Shown one piece after another: positions 21,060-36,800 of a DNA stretch of 64,000 bases. The number at the start of each line of letters is the position of its first letter. Positions within the stretch are counted from its first letter, which is position 1. The notes under the pieces were generated by a model. It had not been told where the DNA came from. It did no database searches and was given only the letters and a program-made list of their open reading frames with translations. Made by a program: the position numbers and the translations under genes. The stretch comes from Medicago truncatula (Eukaryota; Streptophyta; Magnoliopsida; Fabales; Fabaceae): assembly GCF_003473485.1 (NCBI RefSeq), contig NC_053043.1, positions 13,092,001-13,156,000 on the forward strand, given 5' to 3'.

Positions 21060-24000
21060 TAAACCCTAGGAAACCAGAATTTAAAAAAAAATAATAATTT
21101 TTGGAGATAACTCATTCTCCCCTTTCAACCATGGCCGCATAAGTTTTGTTATCTCCACTTTTATAATCTTATCTCACTTTTATATTTGTTGATTTCCTTT
21201 CGTCACATTGAAATATTTCCTAGGTTTAGTTTTTTTTTTGAAGGAATTTCCTAGGTTTAGTTAACTCCCTTTTATATGAATTGTTGATTTCCTTTTATAA
21301 TGTCACGTCGTAGGTTTGTTATCCTTTCGTTACATTGAAATATTTATCAGGGTTAGTTAACTCCTTTAATATGTATTCATTTTTTGCATCATGCGGCTAG
21401 CCACTGAACGGTTAAACCTACAGTTGTGTTTTCGCCCTCTCCACCGTCCTCTCCATATATGGAAAAATGTGTTGAGTTTCATTCTTCCCATATCATGACT
21501 ATGTTAAATTACGGATAAATTCGTGAAAATTTATACCACAACAGAATCAACGAAGTGATAAACTTGGCTGAGCACTTAAACCCACCATATATGAGTTTAA
21601 TTGTCTGCAACCATCCTTACCAATATCGAAGATCATATTTTTTTTCTTTTTGATATATTGCAATATGGCGTTCGTAATGAAAGGATTGGTGCAACAAAGT
21701 CGCTAATCATTAAACTAATTCGATGTTTGAGGTTAAAGAACCGAATATATTCATTATCCAGCATGATTATTGTTCGATACTCATTCAGTTAGTAGAAATA
21801 ATTGACATCATTCTTTATGTGCTTGGATGTTGAAGAAAGGTGAGGTTTTCAGTTTTTTATTTTATTTTTCTTTTCTTTCTCATAGGTCTGTTAGTTAATT
21901 AGTTTAATAAATAAGATAAGATAGTTAGGTTAATTTTTTTATGATAAGTAAATTAAGTTACTTTAAATATTTTCAATTAACTGATTAAAATATCACACAT
22001 TAATGATATCGATTTTATATAAAAAAATAAGTTACAATTATTAGAATTAAGATCCATTTTAATTTTTAGGACTTTTTTGTTTTTGTTTTTTTTTTTTAAA
22101 TACTTTTCGATATAAATAATTTGGAGATTATTCCTTATAAACTTTTAAAAAACAGTATAAATTATGGTAAAGCATTCAAATAAAAACTATGCGTATTAAT
22201 TAAAATGGTTTTTTCTCCTTAAAGAAAAATTAAAATGGTTTTTCGTTATGGTAGAAAAAACATAGATATCATAAATTATGTTTTGTCTCCCTTCTTTCAA
22301 AAATGATTTTCTTCAAAAGCTAATCAAAATAGCTACTTTATCTTCAATATTAAAATTATTTTCAAGAAAATTATTTTTGAGAATAAGCCTACGTGTAAAT
22401 ATAAATAGAATGTCAAAAATGTTTTAAAAAAATCTAAAACTGGGTTCTTAGTCCCTGAGACTCAATATAGTCTCTGGAAAAATTAAAAGCAAATTTTAGT
22501 CATTGAGAAAAATAAATTGAGACAACTTATAGTCCCTACCTTCTTTTCAGCTTGTTTTGTTGATAAAGGAAAAATGGAGGAAAGAAAAGGAAATGAAAAA
22601 AAGAAAGATAAAATGATTATTTAGTAGTTTAGTATGAAACAGAATGATGATAAAAACCATTTGTATGTATAAACTGACATAAATGCTCTTCAGCAAAAAT
22701 TAGATATGATAAAAAGAACAAAATAATGAAGAAATCTGTATAATATAATGTTTTTTCTTGGCGGACTTAAACAAGGACTTGTAACGACTAGAGGAAACCA
22801 ATTTGCAAACATTTTAATTATGATGGAGGAAAACTTTTAATTTCTCAAAAGAAATAGATGATCCGATTTATAAAAGAGAGACACAAACGAGAAATTGATA
22901 AAACTCATTTTTAGAATCACATAATTTTTTAAGACAATACTTAGGTGGATTACTTTATGCACTTTTTACATGATTCTTAACTTTTAATACATTTTTTGTG
23001 ATTGTAATAAATTTTGAGAAAATTATATCTCTAAAGAAATCATAGGTAGTTAAGTTAAGAGTCATGAGAAAAAGTCGTTGAGAAAATTTCATCTAAGTTT
23101 TGTCATATTTTTAAAAAAAGCTTAATTTCATGCACCGTTAATGTACGCACATCACAATTCACATCAACCATGCATATGACTTTAGAAGTCATTATAGTAA
23201 AAATATCAAATATTTCTACTAATTTGATAACTATGATTGATTTAGAGTGTAAGACCATCTATAATGATATGATCTTATCTAATAAAATTTAAAATAGGTA
23301 TATATCATAGACTATGAAGCTCCCAATACGTGACACAATATGGATACGATACAATATCGATACGCGATACAATAAAATTTTTAAAATTTTCGATATGATA
23401 CGGCCTCGATACGTTATTAAAAAATTAAATTTAAAATTAATAGTATAATGCACAATGTATAAATATAATTAAAAATGATAATAAACAAACACATTAATGA
23501 AAATGATCAAAACAAGTGACAATTAACATTTTTTCAACACAACTTAGAATATAGCTAAACATCATTAGTGACATTCAAAGATAACATCATTAGTAATATA
23601 AAAAAAAAAAAAAAAAAAACATCATTGTCTAATGTTGACCACTTAATACTTAACACTAATTGAGATTGAAAACAAACAATTTTTTCCCATAGAGAGAAGA
23701 ACAAAAGAAGAGAAGAAGGTATTAAAGGGAGAAGAACAGAAGAAACATAACATTAGAGAGAAGAGAAACATAGTAGAATTCTTTGGAGTTGTTGATGGAG
23801 ACAATTAATGATGCTAATGTTGAGATTGGGTCAATTGGTGATAATGGTTAGAAAAGGGAATAACTATCGCTTAGCGGTGACGAGGAACCCTAGTTTTTGG
23901 GGGTTAGAAGAGACAATATGTTTTTCATAGTGCTGCCCGTCTTTATGTATTTTTATTTTTATTCTTTTTTAAAAAGGAAATATGTAAGGAAGAAGTATCA

Positions 24001-26098
24001 ATGTCAGAGTATAAGTTAGCCGTATCAAACACGTATCGGTAAAAAATTTTCAAAAAAATAAATATTAATTGACTTGTACTTCTTCGATACGCATATCGGG
24101 ATGTATCGGTACATATCGATATCAGATATGTGTCGGGTACGATTCTTCACCATTTTTAAAAGTATCAGGGCTTTAGACATCATAGAAGTGCTCTCATTGG
24201 AAAGAGGAAAAAAAACAGTGCTTAATTATTGATCGAAGATGCTTTAATAAACACACCTTATCCACGCATGTGGGATGTACACATTTTTTACATTAAAATA
24301 AATTAATATTGTTGAAATGTAATGATGTATTGGTGTAACTCATTTAATAAATTTTCTTAAAATGTTGAGTGGAAGAGATTAAATACTAACAATAAAAAAA
24401 AAAAAGATAAAATGACTCATGTATACGTGAAATCCGCTTAAGCACTCAAGTGAGAAAACTTCATTGCGGATGTTCTAAAACTCTTTTAACAATAGATCTT
24501 GCAAATTTATCTTTTGTGTCTACTATCAAGTAGCATAATGACTAAAATTTCATCTCTAAGATAAATAAGTTGAGATTCAATGTTTGAACTCTAATCCTTA
24601 TATAAAATGTATCTACCAGCCGAGATTTGATATCTATGTCTTTTATTAATTGATTCATCTATATCTTTTAAGAAATGAAGAAGGGATTGATCAAGTCTAT
24701 AAGAATACACTATTAGAGGGAGATGACGGTTCATTTTTGTTTCAACTCACAATTGTTAGTTACAAATGGACTAGAACTATTCCCTAAAAAAAATGGACTA
24801 GAACTAATGAAGCTAGCTTAAATAAAACTAGTAAAACTATTATTTCTATTTCGTGTGTAGGAGGAGACGTATACTTGAATAGGGGGTGCAATCTATCTCT
24901 TTCACGAATTTTGTATTTTCTTTACCCTCCTACTACTCGTATAGGTAATGTCATTTTCAAGTTTTAATGGCTCATAAATCACAAAGGAACATAGAGAAAT
25001 CGGTACCATAACCTTTTTCATCCCACCTCAACAGATTTAGTAATTGCTAAATTTATTGAGTAATTGCTGAGCCTACAACAATTCCTCTATATATAACACC
25101 TAGAGATGCATTCAAAGTGTAGTACGTGTGTGTCTATTTGCAGGTATCATAGTTCTCAATAGTTAGATGAAAATATGATGTCACATGATTTATAATAATA
25201 ATATAAACATTTCAATGGTTTAGATTTTCTTATCAAATGAAGCGCACTCTAAAGGGTGGTAGAAACATTTTTCTCCGAACACTTTTTTATTGGTTAAAAT
25301 TCAAATGAGTCTTATTACTGACATAAGAAATTCTTAATCAATTTCACTAGCCGATATAAATTTTAATAAAATAAAATGTGGGTTGGAAAGAGTTTGTTGT
25401 TGACCTAATTCATTAAAAAAATAGGTTTTCCTCTTCATAATTGAAAAATAAAAATTACAAATTTTGACATGTTGACCATTCCATGTTTCCATGCAAAAGG
25501 TAAAAATTACTTAACCCAAGAAAAGGTAAAAAAAAAAAAAAAAAATCATTCTTCCATGTTTGATTTTTAAAAGAGCTATGAAGTGTTATTGCTAAACTCT
25601 GACACACAACTACCTTCTACAATGAAGACCAGTGATCAAAGAGCAAAGAAAATGGAAAATGAAAGCACTTATTTTGTGTGATTAATTGCATGGTGTTGTC
25701 ATTTTCTCCTCTATGTTTGAGTCTAACCCTCTACTGACTCTCAGGACTATACTGCCTATAATCATACTAAGCTTCAAGACACAGGCAAAAGACAATTCTC
25801 TCCCTTACCTATGTATGTCTCTACTTGTTTGTAATTGTATGATAAAAGAGAGGCAGACACATTGCACCAAGTGTTCAATGCAACATTATGCTACAACCAT
25901 ATAAGCATTTTTTTTTACTTGGAAATTAAAAAATTCTCCAAGTAATGTAAAGTTTACATATCAAAATGACATATTATAGTTAAATAAAGCTTAAGCAAGA
26001 GTTGTATAATTTCTCTTGTTAATATAAATAAGGGCCTATAATAATTTTTGGAACTCTATGTCATATTCTTCTTATTCTTTTGGAATTATATTTTGGAC
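21060..26098. other. Gene-free stretch with repeat debris
   Basis: No coding gene is visible. Recognisable pieces are a degraded MITE at 22440-22740 and a 'GATACG'-rich element at about 23310-24160. T- and A-runs lie at 22083-22096, 23600-23620 and 25530-25546. Open frames (for example 21601-21792 and 25686-25904) show no family features. Confidence 0.4.
23310..24160. mobile_element. GATACG/CGATAT-rich inverted element
   Basis: The left side (GAAGCTCCCAATACGTGACAC, then CGATACGCGATAC) and the right side (complement: GAAGAATCGTACCCGACAC, then ATATCGATATG) are diverged inverted copies about 0.8 kb apart. The middle contains an A-run and purine-rich 'agaagagaag' sequence but no transposase. It resembles the GAAGCAC-end repeats at 19.4 and 36.9 kb. 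No target duplication was identified. Confidence 0.45.
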
Positions 26099-26990
<892 letters not shown>

Positions 26991-27251
26991 TGTGATTGTT
27001 GTGTTTAATGCAGCTATGGCTATATTTTAATGTGCTTGATAAAGAAGTGTGCTCAATCAAATCAAACTCAAGAGTGTGTTAGGAAAAAACTTGGAAGATA
27101 CAAGAGAGGAGAGAAGGATTTGTAGGGTTGGTAACCCCTATAGTAGTTTTTAGTCTTTATACAAGAATGGTTGTCTTGCACATTATAAGTACATCATGAG
27201 TTCCCTTTTATTCTTGGGGTAATGTTATTAATATATACTAAGTTTTAATAT

Positions 27252-27438
27252 ATTTTTTTTGGTAAGGTAAATTTTAGGGTGAGGGGATGGTGCTCCAGTC
27301 CAAGGCAGGGAAGATCTTTGGGCTCAAAGAGCACTTAAGGTAATTATATTTACCTCCCTCCAAAGACATGCGGGGCTCGAACCCGGATTCTCTCGAATTC
27401 AAGACCTGTCTTTTTACCAGACCAAGCCTTTAGAGTTT
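27252..27438 (-). mobile_element. tRNA-derived SINE with 15-bp target duplication
   Basis: On the minus strand an A-box-like TGGTCTGGTAAAAAG and a perfect B box GGGTTCGAGCCC lie in the first 75 bp. The 3' end is an A-run (T-run at 27253-27260). The 15-bp sequence ACTAAGTTTTAATAT flanks both sides (27237-27251 and 27439-27453) without mismatch. It sits about 250 bp upstream of the TPD1-like start codon. Confidence 0.85.
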
Positions 27439-28044
27439 ACTAAGTTTTAATATGAGAATATAATAAATAAAAGTTTTTCCCCTAAAAAAAATAAAATAAT
27501 AATAAGTAAAAGTTTTTGTAATAAATGAGAGAATTATACTGTCAAGGCTTTTAGTGCAATTGAAAAAAATGGCAACAGCACTTTTCTGTCTCAGTCCAAA
27601 CCAAGCCTTTTGACTGAAAACTATTTTTTGAAGGAAAAAAGTTAACACATCAGATTGACTGAAAACTATTATTGTCAAAATTAACTCTAATAAAAACTAT
27701 TAACTTGCTAATAAAAACTAAGTTAACCTCTAATTATATAGTTGTGAGTTAATATCCTAACACCATATGTGATAACATTTAATTATTCTATTTTGTTAAA
27801 TTAGTGTTGACATGTAAGTATAATGTTTGATATGCAAAATCAATTCTATTTAAAAATATTGAACGTCAAAATCAATTTTACACCTATAAAATCAATTAAG
27901 ACTTCAACAAAAGGTGGAACCAACATATAAGTTTTCTTAGATTCCAATATTCCATTTTACCTCTAATCTTCCCTGACAAGCTTTTGGGTACCTAACTATT
28001 TCACATTGAGATGAATCTAGCATCTAGAGAAAGGACAAGGCACT

Positions 28045-28206
28045 ATGAATTCTGAGCTGGAAGAAGAAAGCTACAGGGTAGCAATGGCAGAAGCCTATGA
28101 CAAAAGGAAAATGGAACTTGAAGGAAACAGTTTTAGCTTCTTATTCTTCCATTTGAATGATAAGTTTCCATTTTTATTCTTCACGTTTGCATATTTCCAA
28201 CTTTGA
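28045..28206 (+). other. Short unassigned open frame
   Basis: An ATG at 28045 opens a frame starting M-N-S-E-L-E-E-E-S-Y-R-V and rich in charged residues for about 30 codons, then becomes Phe-rich and stops near 28205. The charged part looks protein-like; the rest looks like intronic or random sequence. It could be a first exon of a decayed gene. No family is recognised. Confidence 0.2.
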
Positions 28207-28589
28207 CAAAAGGGAATTTGACCCTCAGCAGATGAATGGTATGCATGCACATGCAGTGCAGACACGGTTGCATGTCTTATGTCACATTTCCTCTTCATAT
28301 TTTCATGGAAATGTTTTCTTTTTGTATGCACATGTGTATCAATCCTCACCCAATTATGCTATAATTGTTTGTCACTTACAAGTGAAGATATACATGGCAT
28401 GGATTCAAAACTTTTGATCATTTTACATGGCATGGATTCCTCCTATTGCGGGCTAAGTGCATCTTGTGCTCGCCTTGCTTATTAATATATTGCTGTTTCA
28501 AAACCAAAAAAAAAAACTCAAAAGGGGATTTGAACCATATTTAATTAAGGAAATCATTTGATCTTGATTAAACCGTCGATGTTTTAACT

Positions 28590-28905
28590 TTGTATTTTAG
28601 ACTTGTTTTGTGATATTAGAATAAGAATGAATTGTCTAATCAAAACTAAAAATTTGCTATTTAGCAACAATCTTAGTAACCAAAATTTTTTAGTGTCTCT
28701 AACAACCGATTTAGCGATTGAATCCAAATCAATCGCTAAACTAGTTTCTAAATCGATAGTTAAATGAGTTTGTGGTCGATTTAGAGACCAGTGTGAAAAA
28801 TATCGCCAAAACACTACTACTAATATTAGCAAAAAAATTGACATTTTTGGTCTTTAAGTTGGTCGCTAAATCAGCCACTATATCACTTTTTTTGTTGTAT
28901 AGAAT
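28590..28905. mobile_element. CACTA (En/Spm)-like terminal region remnant
   Basis: The stretch is packed with copies of TTAGCGA / TCGCTAAA / TCGATTTAG in both orientations, like the subterminal transposase-binding repeats of CACTA elements. The right end, read on the minus strand, is TACAACAAAAAAAGTGATAT, close to a CACTACAA-type terminus with a decayed first triplet. No transposase frame remains. Confidence 0.5.
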
Positions 28906-30227
28906 TGAGATTGAACGGATGAGATTGTGTGAATGCATGTATACATAGTTATTCCAGGTGCATGGGAATCTAGCTATATTTGATGGTAGCAGAAAGAGGG
29001 CCCCTATAATGTGGCACCTGGTAACAAAGTGAGAATTGAAAGATACCCCTAAAATGAAAGCTTTATTTAGAATTCAATCATACAAAACAGTTAGAAGTCA
29101 CTATTAGTTTGCCAAAAGACAAACCCTCGTTTTACCACTATATATGAAATAATATGTATCAACAGGTAAGAACTTTCTTTCTGATGCTTTTCAGAGGCAC
29201 ATGTGGTGGGTTCATGTATACCCCCATTTGGATTCAGCTACTGCTTTCAAGTTCAGGTAGCTAGATATAAGAATCACTGTGAATGTTAATTTATTGCTTT
29301 TGCAAATTATAGCAACCTAAGGTTTTGGGAGTAAGCCAGCTCACCTGTTTGTGCATGTATGACCATGTGATGGAAATTAATTGCTGAAGCACTTGGAAAA
29401 TTTTACTACCTTAGGTACCCTCTTATATTTATGTACTGAAAGTTACTGTCATGTATTGTGGCTAACATTTTTACGATTATTACAGTTATTTAGTTTCCTA
29501 ATTTGCATTTGATTCCATTTTTTAATGCATCAGAGCGTGTTTTGAATTCTGTCACTTTATCTACATGATTTGGACTTTTGTTCTCTTCTCCATCTCATAT
29601 TATTTGTCTAATACATTATTTGTCTAATTACTGTGTAAATATTTTTCCCCTATAATACAAATGTTAACCAACATGGTATTAAGATTGTTGGTAACATGGC
29701 TCTCTTCGAGGAAAAGAACCAATATTCAATTTCTGTATATAAAATCACACGTCTTATTACCAACTTAAGGATTAATTTCATAACAAATTCAAAGGATGTA
29801 AATTTATGGGGATACCGCAGAGGATGCAATGGTAGCCAAAGGCCTATGACTATAGTAGGTTAGCAAAAAATATACCCTTGTTATGAGTTTTAAATTGTAG
29901 TGAGAGCCAATATTACTTGAATCAAACTCTTAACCCAATTTTTTACAAGTAAACTTTCAAAACTTGTTCGACATTGTAATTACATAAACTTGTAATACAT
30001 TTTTATTTCCTTTCACTTGTTAAATTTTGTTAAAACATTTTTGCTAAAAATTTGAGTAGAATAGAGAACATTCGAAGTATGCAAACTCAACGGAAAGATT
30101 AAAGATGGCATCATTCGTTTCAAAATAAAGATGGTGCTCACTTTAAACCCTTCATCTTTTAGTTTTCAAATTATAAAATACATATTCGTGACTATAATAA
30201 AGAAATAGACAAGAGTTACCTACAATC
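28906..30227. other. Gene-free stretch
   Basis: No coding feature or repeat structure is clear. The sequence around 29160-29280 is somewhat less AT-rich, but no family is recognisable in any frame. Confidence 0.35.
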
Positions 30228-30396
30228 AATTTGCCGCATTCATGCATTCGGCACATCCAAGGTCGTTGGATCTAGATCGGACGGTCCAATTTCAAGTTTG
30301 GTTTTTATTTATTTATTATAAAAACAAATTAAAAACTACACTAAATCCAGATTGTCGGATCTTTGATCCAACGACCGCGGATGACTGAATGCAGCG
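30228..30396. mobile_element. Palindromic MITE near the 3' end of ALDH22A1
   Basis: The arms GCATTC...GCACATCC-AAGGTCGTTGGATC and their complement (GATCCAACGACC-GC-GGATG...TGAATGCAGC) are near-perfect inverted repeats around an AT-rich centre. It lies about 460 bp beyond the ALDH stop codon. No coding frame. Confidence 0.65.
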
Positions 30397-30859
30397 AAAC
30401 CTTGACAGCAAAGAATCTTATTAGCTAAACCACTGAGCTGGATTTACTAAGATTTAACACCTACTCTGAGTAAATCACCAAATAAAACCACAAACACTCA
30501 ACTAATGGTCAATGTCTTGGTGAGAGTTATTTGGACCAACATCTCACAGTGAGCATATGATACGCGACTCATCAATCATGGAGCGTACTAAGATAAAATG
30601 CGATTCAATCACAGGACGTGCTATATTTAGAAAAATTCGAGAGTATTTGATCTTTAAAGTTATCTTGCTATATAAGAAAATCTGTATTGATGTTCATCAG
30701 ATAACTACCCAGGATCATCATCCAATAAGCACAACAAAAATGACTGGGGACATAAGAGAATAGCTAGCACAGGTAGCAGTTGGAGACAAACCAGAAGCCC
30801 CGTATTATTTGAATGTGACAATTAACCAGTTGTCACATCAACCAACCTAACATGATTAG

Positions 30860-33800
30860 TCATTTCTCCTTCTTATTGCCACCTGTAGAGTTCTGCTCAG
30901 TAAGCATTTTCAAAACGTTTACCAATGCTTGCAAACGATCCCATATGCTAAGACCATATAGCGCTTCAACAAGTGACTCCTGAAATTCAAATCCATTTTC
31001 TGCCACAGGATACTAGGACAGATGAAAAGTGCATCTCAGTATCTATCCACTAACAGTGTAGTTTGTATGATATAATGAAAGGTTTTTTAGACAGACCTGA
31101 ATAGGCTTTGGTATCTTGGTCTTAATGAATGGCCACCATCTATCTTCAACTACTGACTTTACAAGGCAGCATGCTCGCAGGCCTTCAACACCACCGAATC
31201 GTCCAAATCCACTGTGTTTTACGCCCCCAAATGGCAGAGACTGGAAAATCATAATGCAACTTTACTTCAATGGAAATTTAAAAAGGTACACACAGGTTGA
31301 ATTAGGAACATATACTGACAGTACTAAAACAGAATGTACAAAATTTTGTTGATAAAATAATAATAATAATAATAATGACCGACTGAACCAATTGCATTTG
31401 AACCATGATTCTATCCGGTTCAAGCTAGATCTATAGGACTGTGAACAAACCGTTAGATTGGCTGGTCTAGTCTGGATTTCACAACCCTGCTCCTAATATT
31501 TTAGTTGTTTCTCTTGTTCTTTAGCAATTGGATGGTATCAACAAAGCACACATCATATCACGCTAGGTCCCTTTCAGGTGACACGCAAACATGGAGCGAG
31601 AGATAAACTATTTAAAATCAAATTTTACCTGACACATGTAATTCGATGCAAAATCATTAACTGCAGCGACCCCACAATGTATATGAGAAGCTATCTCTCT
31701 GGCATGACTTTGACTGCCTGAGAAAACAGCACAGCTGAGCCCATATTTTGAGTCATTAGCAAGCTTGATAACCTCTTCATCAGAGCTAAACTTCATTATC
31801 GGCATGATAGGTCCAAATGCCTATAAGTCAAATGCACAGATGAATCTAGTAAGCAGTTGTTGGAGCATACAAGATAGAAAGACATTCTCAAATAATAGTT
31901 GGCTGCACTACATGAGAATCAGTTTTTCAAATTTCAAAATCTCCAATACTTGTAGTAAAGGTTTGCTACCTCTTCTTGCATCAATTTCATTGAGTGGTTC
32001 ACATTCACAATCACCGTAGGGGGAAAATACTGATCAACAGCATCTTCGCCTATATGTCCAAAACTTCCACGTGCAACAATTTCAGCTCCTTTGTCTAAAG
32101 CATCATTTACAAGACCTAGAAGCTTTTCAGAATGTTCGTGCATGCATAAAGCTCCCATATCATACTTCCCAGCAAGTGGTGGGCCCTGCAAGAAATCATT
32201 AACCAAAAGCCTTAAAGAACGGACTTCTTAATACTAAATAATTTGCAGAAGATCCTTATGTTCCATTAATAAGTGAAAATATAGTTCTTGCTCATACAGA
32301 AGTCCTCAGTTTTCAATGTTAATACAATCTGTGGGATTTATACTACTTCATGACATTTCATGACATTTTTGCCCCTTCCTCTCATCAGTATATCTATTAT
32401 CTAATCATAGATCCCAACTTCTCAGTGCTAGTTTTTTGAGGAATAACAATCATTTCTCAATGTGCCATATATTAACACTAGTTTAAAAAATAACCAATCT
32501 ATGTCATAACATTAAAAAACAAAGAACTCATGATACTGAGTTGTGCTTAAGTAATTGAGAATATCATAGATTATCTCTGAAGATTGGTTTCTGTATTTCT
32601 TTAGATATCATGATATTTTTCCTTATTTAATTAGGATTAGAAGTTCAGTATAAATATAAATAAGGGCCGTGTTTAGTTCATTGTATAAAATCATCATCAT
32701 AACTCAGACTCTTTATTTCTTTCTCTTCCCTCCTCTAAGGAAAATAGAAAAGGAGGTGTGCAGAAATGCAACATAAATAGAGGGAAAACAACATATCATG
32801 AATCATACACAGTCTTGCAAAATTTCATAATAAACTAGAACCAATGTAAAGTTAAGCTAGTGGACTTGTGATATAGTAATTCTGTAAGAATCAAGTGCAG
32901 GCAAATGTGACAAGAAGCCCACATTGACTTGGAAAGAAATTGCACAAGACAGATGTACAAATGAAAGGTCATGGAAAAACACTTGCATAAACACTTACAG
33001 CTGTAACAGATTTTATGATCTTGGTAACCTTGCTGACAAAAGATGGATAAATGTTCCTATGGACATAAAATCGTTCAGCACCAGCACAGTTCTGCCCACC
33101 TGACTGAAGAACAGCCCTGACAGCAATTTGAGCAACCTACATTCAGCAGATTAGTGAGTGTTTAAAACTATGGATTTCACCAACGAATGCATAAACGGGA
33201 AGGTATTCATACATGGTCCACATCCACGTCTTCACAAACAATAAATGCATCTTTTCCACCAAGCTCCAGTGTAACTGGTATAAGTGTCTCTGAAGCATTT
33301 TTCATTATCTGCATAAAAGAGCAAATGATATCGTCAACGTGCAAAGACAACTCATTGCATGGAACATCTCGGAAAGAATAGAAGAAGCATATACGAAAAA
33401 GTAGACAAAAGCCCCAAACTATCTCACTCACTGATTTTGCTTAAGGGGCGTCACTGTTTAGACTAGAGGTATACTACAACTTTTGATGTTACTCTTTTCT
33501 TTTGTGAGTACAGAATGGGGTTCAGCTGCTCCAAATGCTACTCTAAACATTGACCAAGTATTCTAGGGAAATTCTTTACTAAACATATATGATGCATGAC
33601 ATATCAGAAACCATATTTTCAGAATCATAAATAAAACTACTATGTGATGCAATTCACAGAAGACAGGACAGGATGAACCAATTTGATTGGCTTAAGGAAC
33701 CATACCATCTTACCAACCCCAGGTGATCCAACAAAAATGACTTTATCCACAGAAGACACCAGTGCTTCTCCTGTTTCACCAAACCTGGTAAGAAAGGTCC

Positions 33801-36800
33801 AATTGAGATTATAGATGCAGACATGACTTTGAAATTAAAGGAAAAAAGGGAGGGTGCAAAATAAGGCTCTACCCTGTTATCACCTCAACAAGGTCCTCTG
33901 GAGCTCCTATGGCAGCAAGGGCTGATTGGATGATCCGGAAGTAAAAGCATCCAGACCAACTTGCATGTTCTGATATCTACAACCAAAATCACAAGGATTT
34001 CAGTCAAACTGAAAAATATAAACACAGAGGAGTAGGTATTGCATGTTGCAGAGTCTCAATTTTTAGTATCAAGTGTTAATTGAACATTGTTAACTGTCAG
34101 GCTGCCTGATAGTTAACAATATCTACTTTCACAAAAACATGGTAATACATCCATATGATGAACAATTTTAGAGAAGGTACTACACAGTACATATTAAGTC
34201 ATTTTATACCTTAATCACAATGCCATTTCCAGAAAAAACTGCTGCTAGCATAGGGTTAAAAATATTATGGAAGGGATAGTTCCACGACACAATGGCCCCA
34301 ATAACGCCAAGGGGGTGAAATTCCACTCTGGCTCTCTTATGAAGCATTGATCTTCCAGAGGATCTGCATGTTTTTAATGTATTGCAAAACAAAAAGTGGT
34401 CATGAAAGTGAATTGGCTAATTTGCGATATTAACACAGAAACATTCTTCATTTACATGAAAAAAGAAAGAAAAAAACTGAAGGATTTAAGCAAAAGAAAG
34501 CATACAGTAAAGAACAAAGAAAATAAAATGATAGACAATTTAACATAAGTCAATTTAAGCATAGAAAAGAGTCGATTTAAGCAGAGAAAAAGAGTCAATT
34601 ACTGGGATTGGTGGGAGGGGGTATTGTTTTCTTTTGAATAAATAAAGACATGCAGAGAACTACTAGTGTTTTCAGTCTAAAGTAAGATGATAAAATTATT
34701 AGTAAAACACAAAAAAGATTGAGACAGTACCTGTACTCAGGTTTCAAACATTTTTCACCCTCTGACAATAGCCAATTTATCTTCTCACATGTTGTCATTA
34801 TTTCTCCTAGAGAAGCATCTACCATTGTTTTTCCAGTATCACGTGAAGATATCCTAATAAAAGGACACAAGTTAGAATATATCTCATATTGATATTCTTA
34901 TGCAACAAGCCCAGTTCAAATCTATTTTTCAGACTAACAATTAAAACTATGCTAAAAACTGCATGTTTGCCAGGATGTAACAACTCACAAGTGCAGCATT
35001 ACATAAGTTTTCTCTTTAAAAATAAAAATAAAAATAAGGCTTAATTGCAGTTATGGCCCCCAAAGTTTCACAATTGTGCGATTTTGGCCCCCCAAGTTTA
35101 AAAGGAGTGATTTTAGCCCCGATGTTTGCCCCTTTTACCCTTACTAGTCCCCCCCATGCATAAAACTAACACCTGATCTTCAAACTATGACCATGGAATT
35201 GAAGTGGCCTTACTCGCAAATAAGTGCTTGATGTTTGATTATATACTTCAGTAGTATACGTAAAAACTGGCGCCTTTGCTTGAAGCTAGTCTTTGCCCAC
35301 ATTTTTTGTGCTTTCCGTACTTTTTCAATTCGCTCCTTGACCTATCCATATCTCAAATTAGTACAAGTTAACTGTGGCAATACATTTACCCATGAATGAA
35401 TTTAGTCAAACTGGTATAATATTTTATGAACACTCTTGCAATAACTTTGTTCTTATTCATATTCATGGCTTCTTGAGTGCTGGCATAACTCATAAGAAAT
35501 ACAAGTGAACCAAACAAACTCACGAGCTACTCGGCCCAACTAGTTTTATTCCCTTTGATATTTTTCTGTCTCTAGAAATTTTGAAGTTTCTTATTTCTAA
35601 ATATAATACTTGCATAAACATTAAATAAATAAAAAAGGAGTTTAATGACTATGCGCTAAGAGGGTATCAAAAAATTTACACAATCATCCTATCATATATC
35701 TCACCAAGTAGATATCTGATGAGATATTTTTACAAGTAATATAACAGAGGCATCCTGGTGAGTTATGATTAGAAGACTATGTAAACTTTTGACACTATCA
35801 ATTAAAAACAAATACTCCGTTCAAATAAGCATTGTGCATCTAAAACTACTAGTTCCTTGCTAGCTTAGCTATACTATGCATCATATTCCAAATATTTCCT
35901 GGCCGCTTGCTTGTCAGTTAATTAAATTATGCATTACAATCATAAGTCTCTTGAGAAGCAATAAGCATAGGCTCACAAACCTCATCCGGCGCCAAAGCAG
36001 GAAGAAATCCCAAATACTTCATGGTGGCTGGCTCATAGCACTGAACTTTCTTGCCCGATTGCTGCGCCGTTCCCCTTGGAGGCACCTGAATAAAAAGCAA
36101 TTAATCAACTGGATTCTCCAAAAAGGGGAAAAAATTACAATCCACTAACACTAAGGCCCTGTTTGGATAAACAGCTTAATTAAGCGCTTTGTATAAGCTA
36201 TTTCTATAATAAAAGACAGCATAATTCAAATTGTTTTCATATAAGCTTGCTATAAGTTGTTTTCATAAGCTATTATGGAGAGCTTACGAAATAAGCTACA
36301 AACAACTTATGGACATGCCATAAGCTGCTTCCATAAACTCTCACTGCCCGTTTGGATTGGCTTATTGTTGAGCTTATCAAAAATAGTTTATACAAATAGA
36401 TAAGCTTTAATGTTAATTCATAAGTTCTCGTTAACGAAAATTGCATCTTCATAAGCTATTTTTTTATAAACTACCTTGACAAGCTTATGAAAAATACATA
36501 AAAGCTTATCTATTTGCATAATCCGTTTTGCATGAGCTAAAAAATAAGCCAATGCATACGGTAGTCTCGCAAGCGTCTATGCCATTGTCACTAGATAAAC
36601 TCAAATCCAAACAGTCCATAAGTTGTAGCACTGACACTTCTGATAGAAAACGTGTTCGGTGTCTCACACATGTCAGAGTGTCAACACCGACACATGTGAT
36701 TACGTTTAATTAAGAGTTTAATTACTATGCACTGATAGTGTAGAGTTATTTCACATATGCATCCAATGTTGAATATTCATTCATTGATGTGGCAACACAT

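Noticed and set aside
35876..36148. 90-codon plus-strand frame.
   Set aside because: It is antisense to ALDH22A1 exon 3 and its flanks and is explained by that gene.
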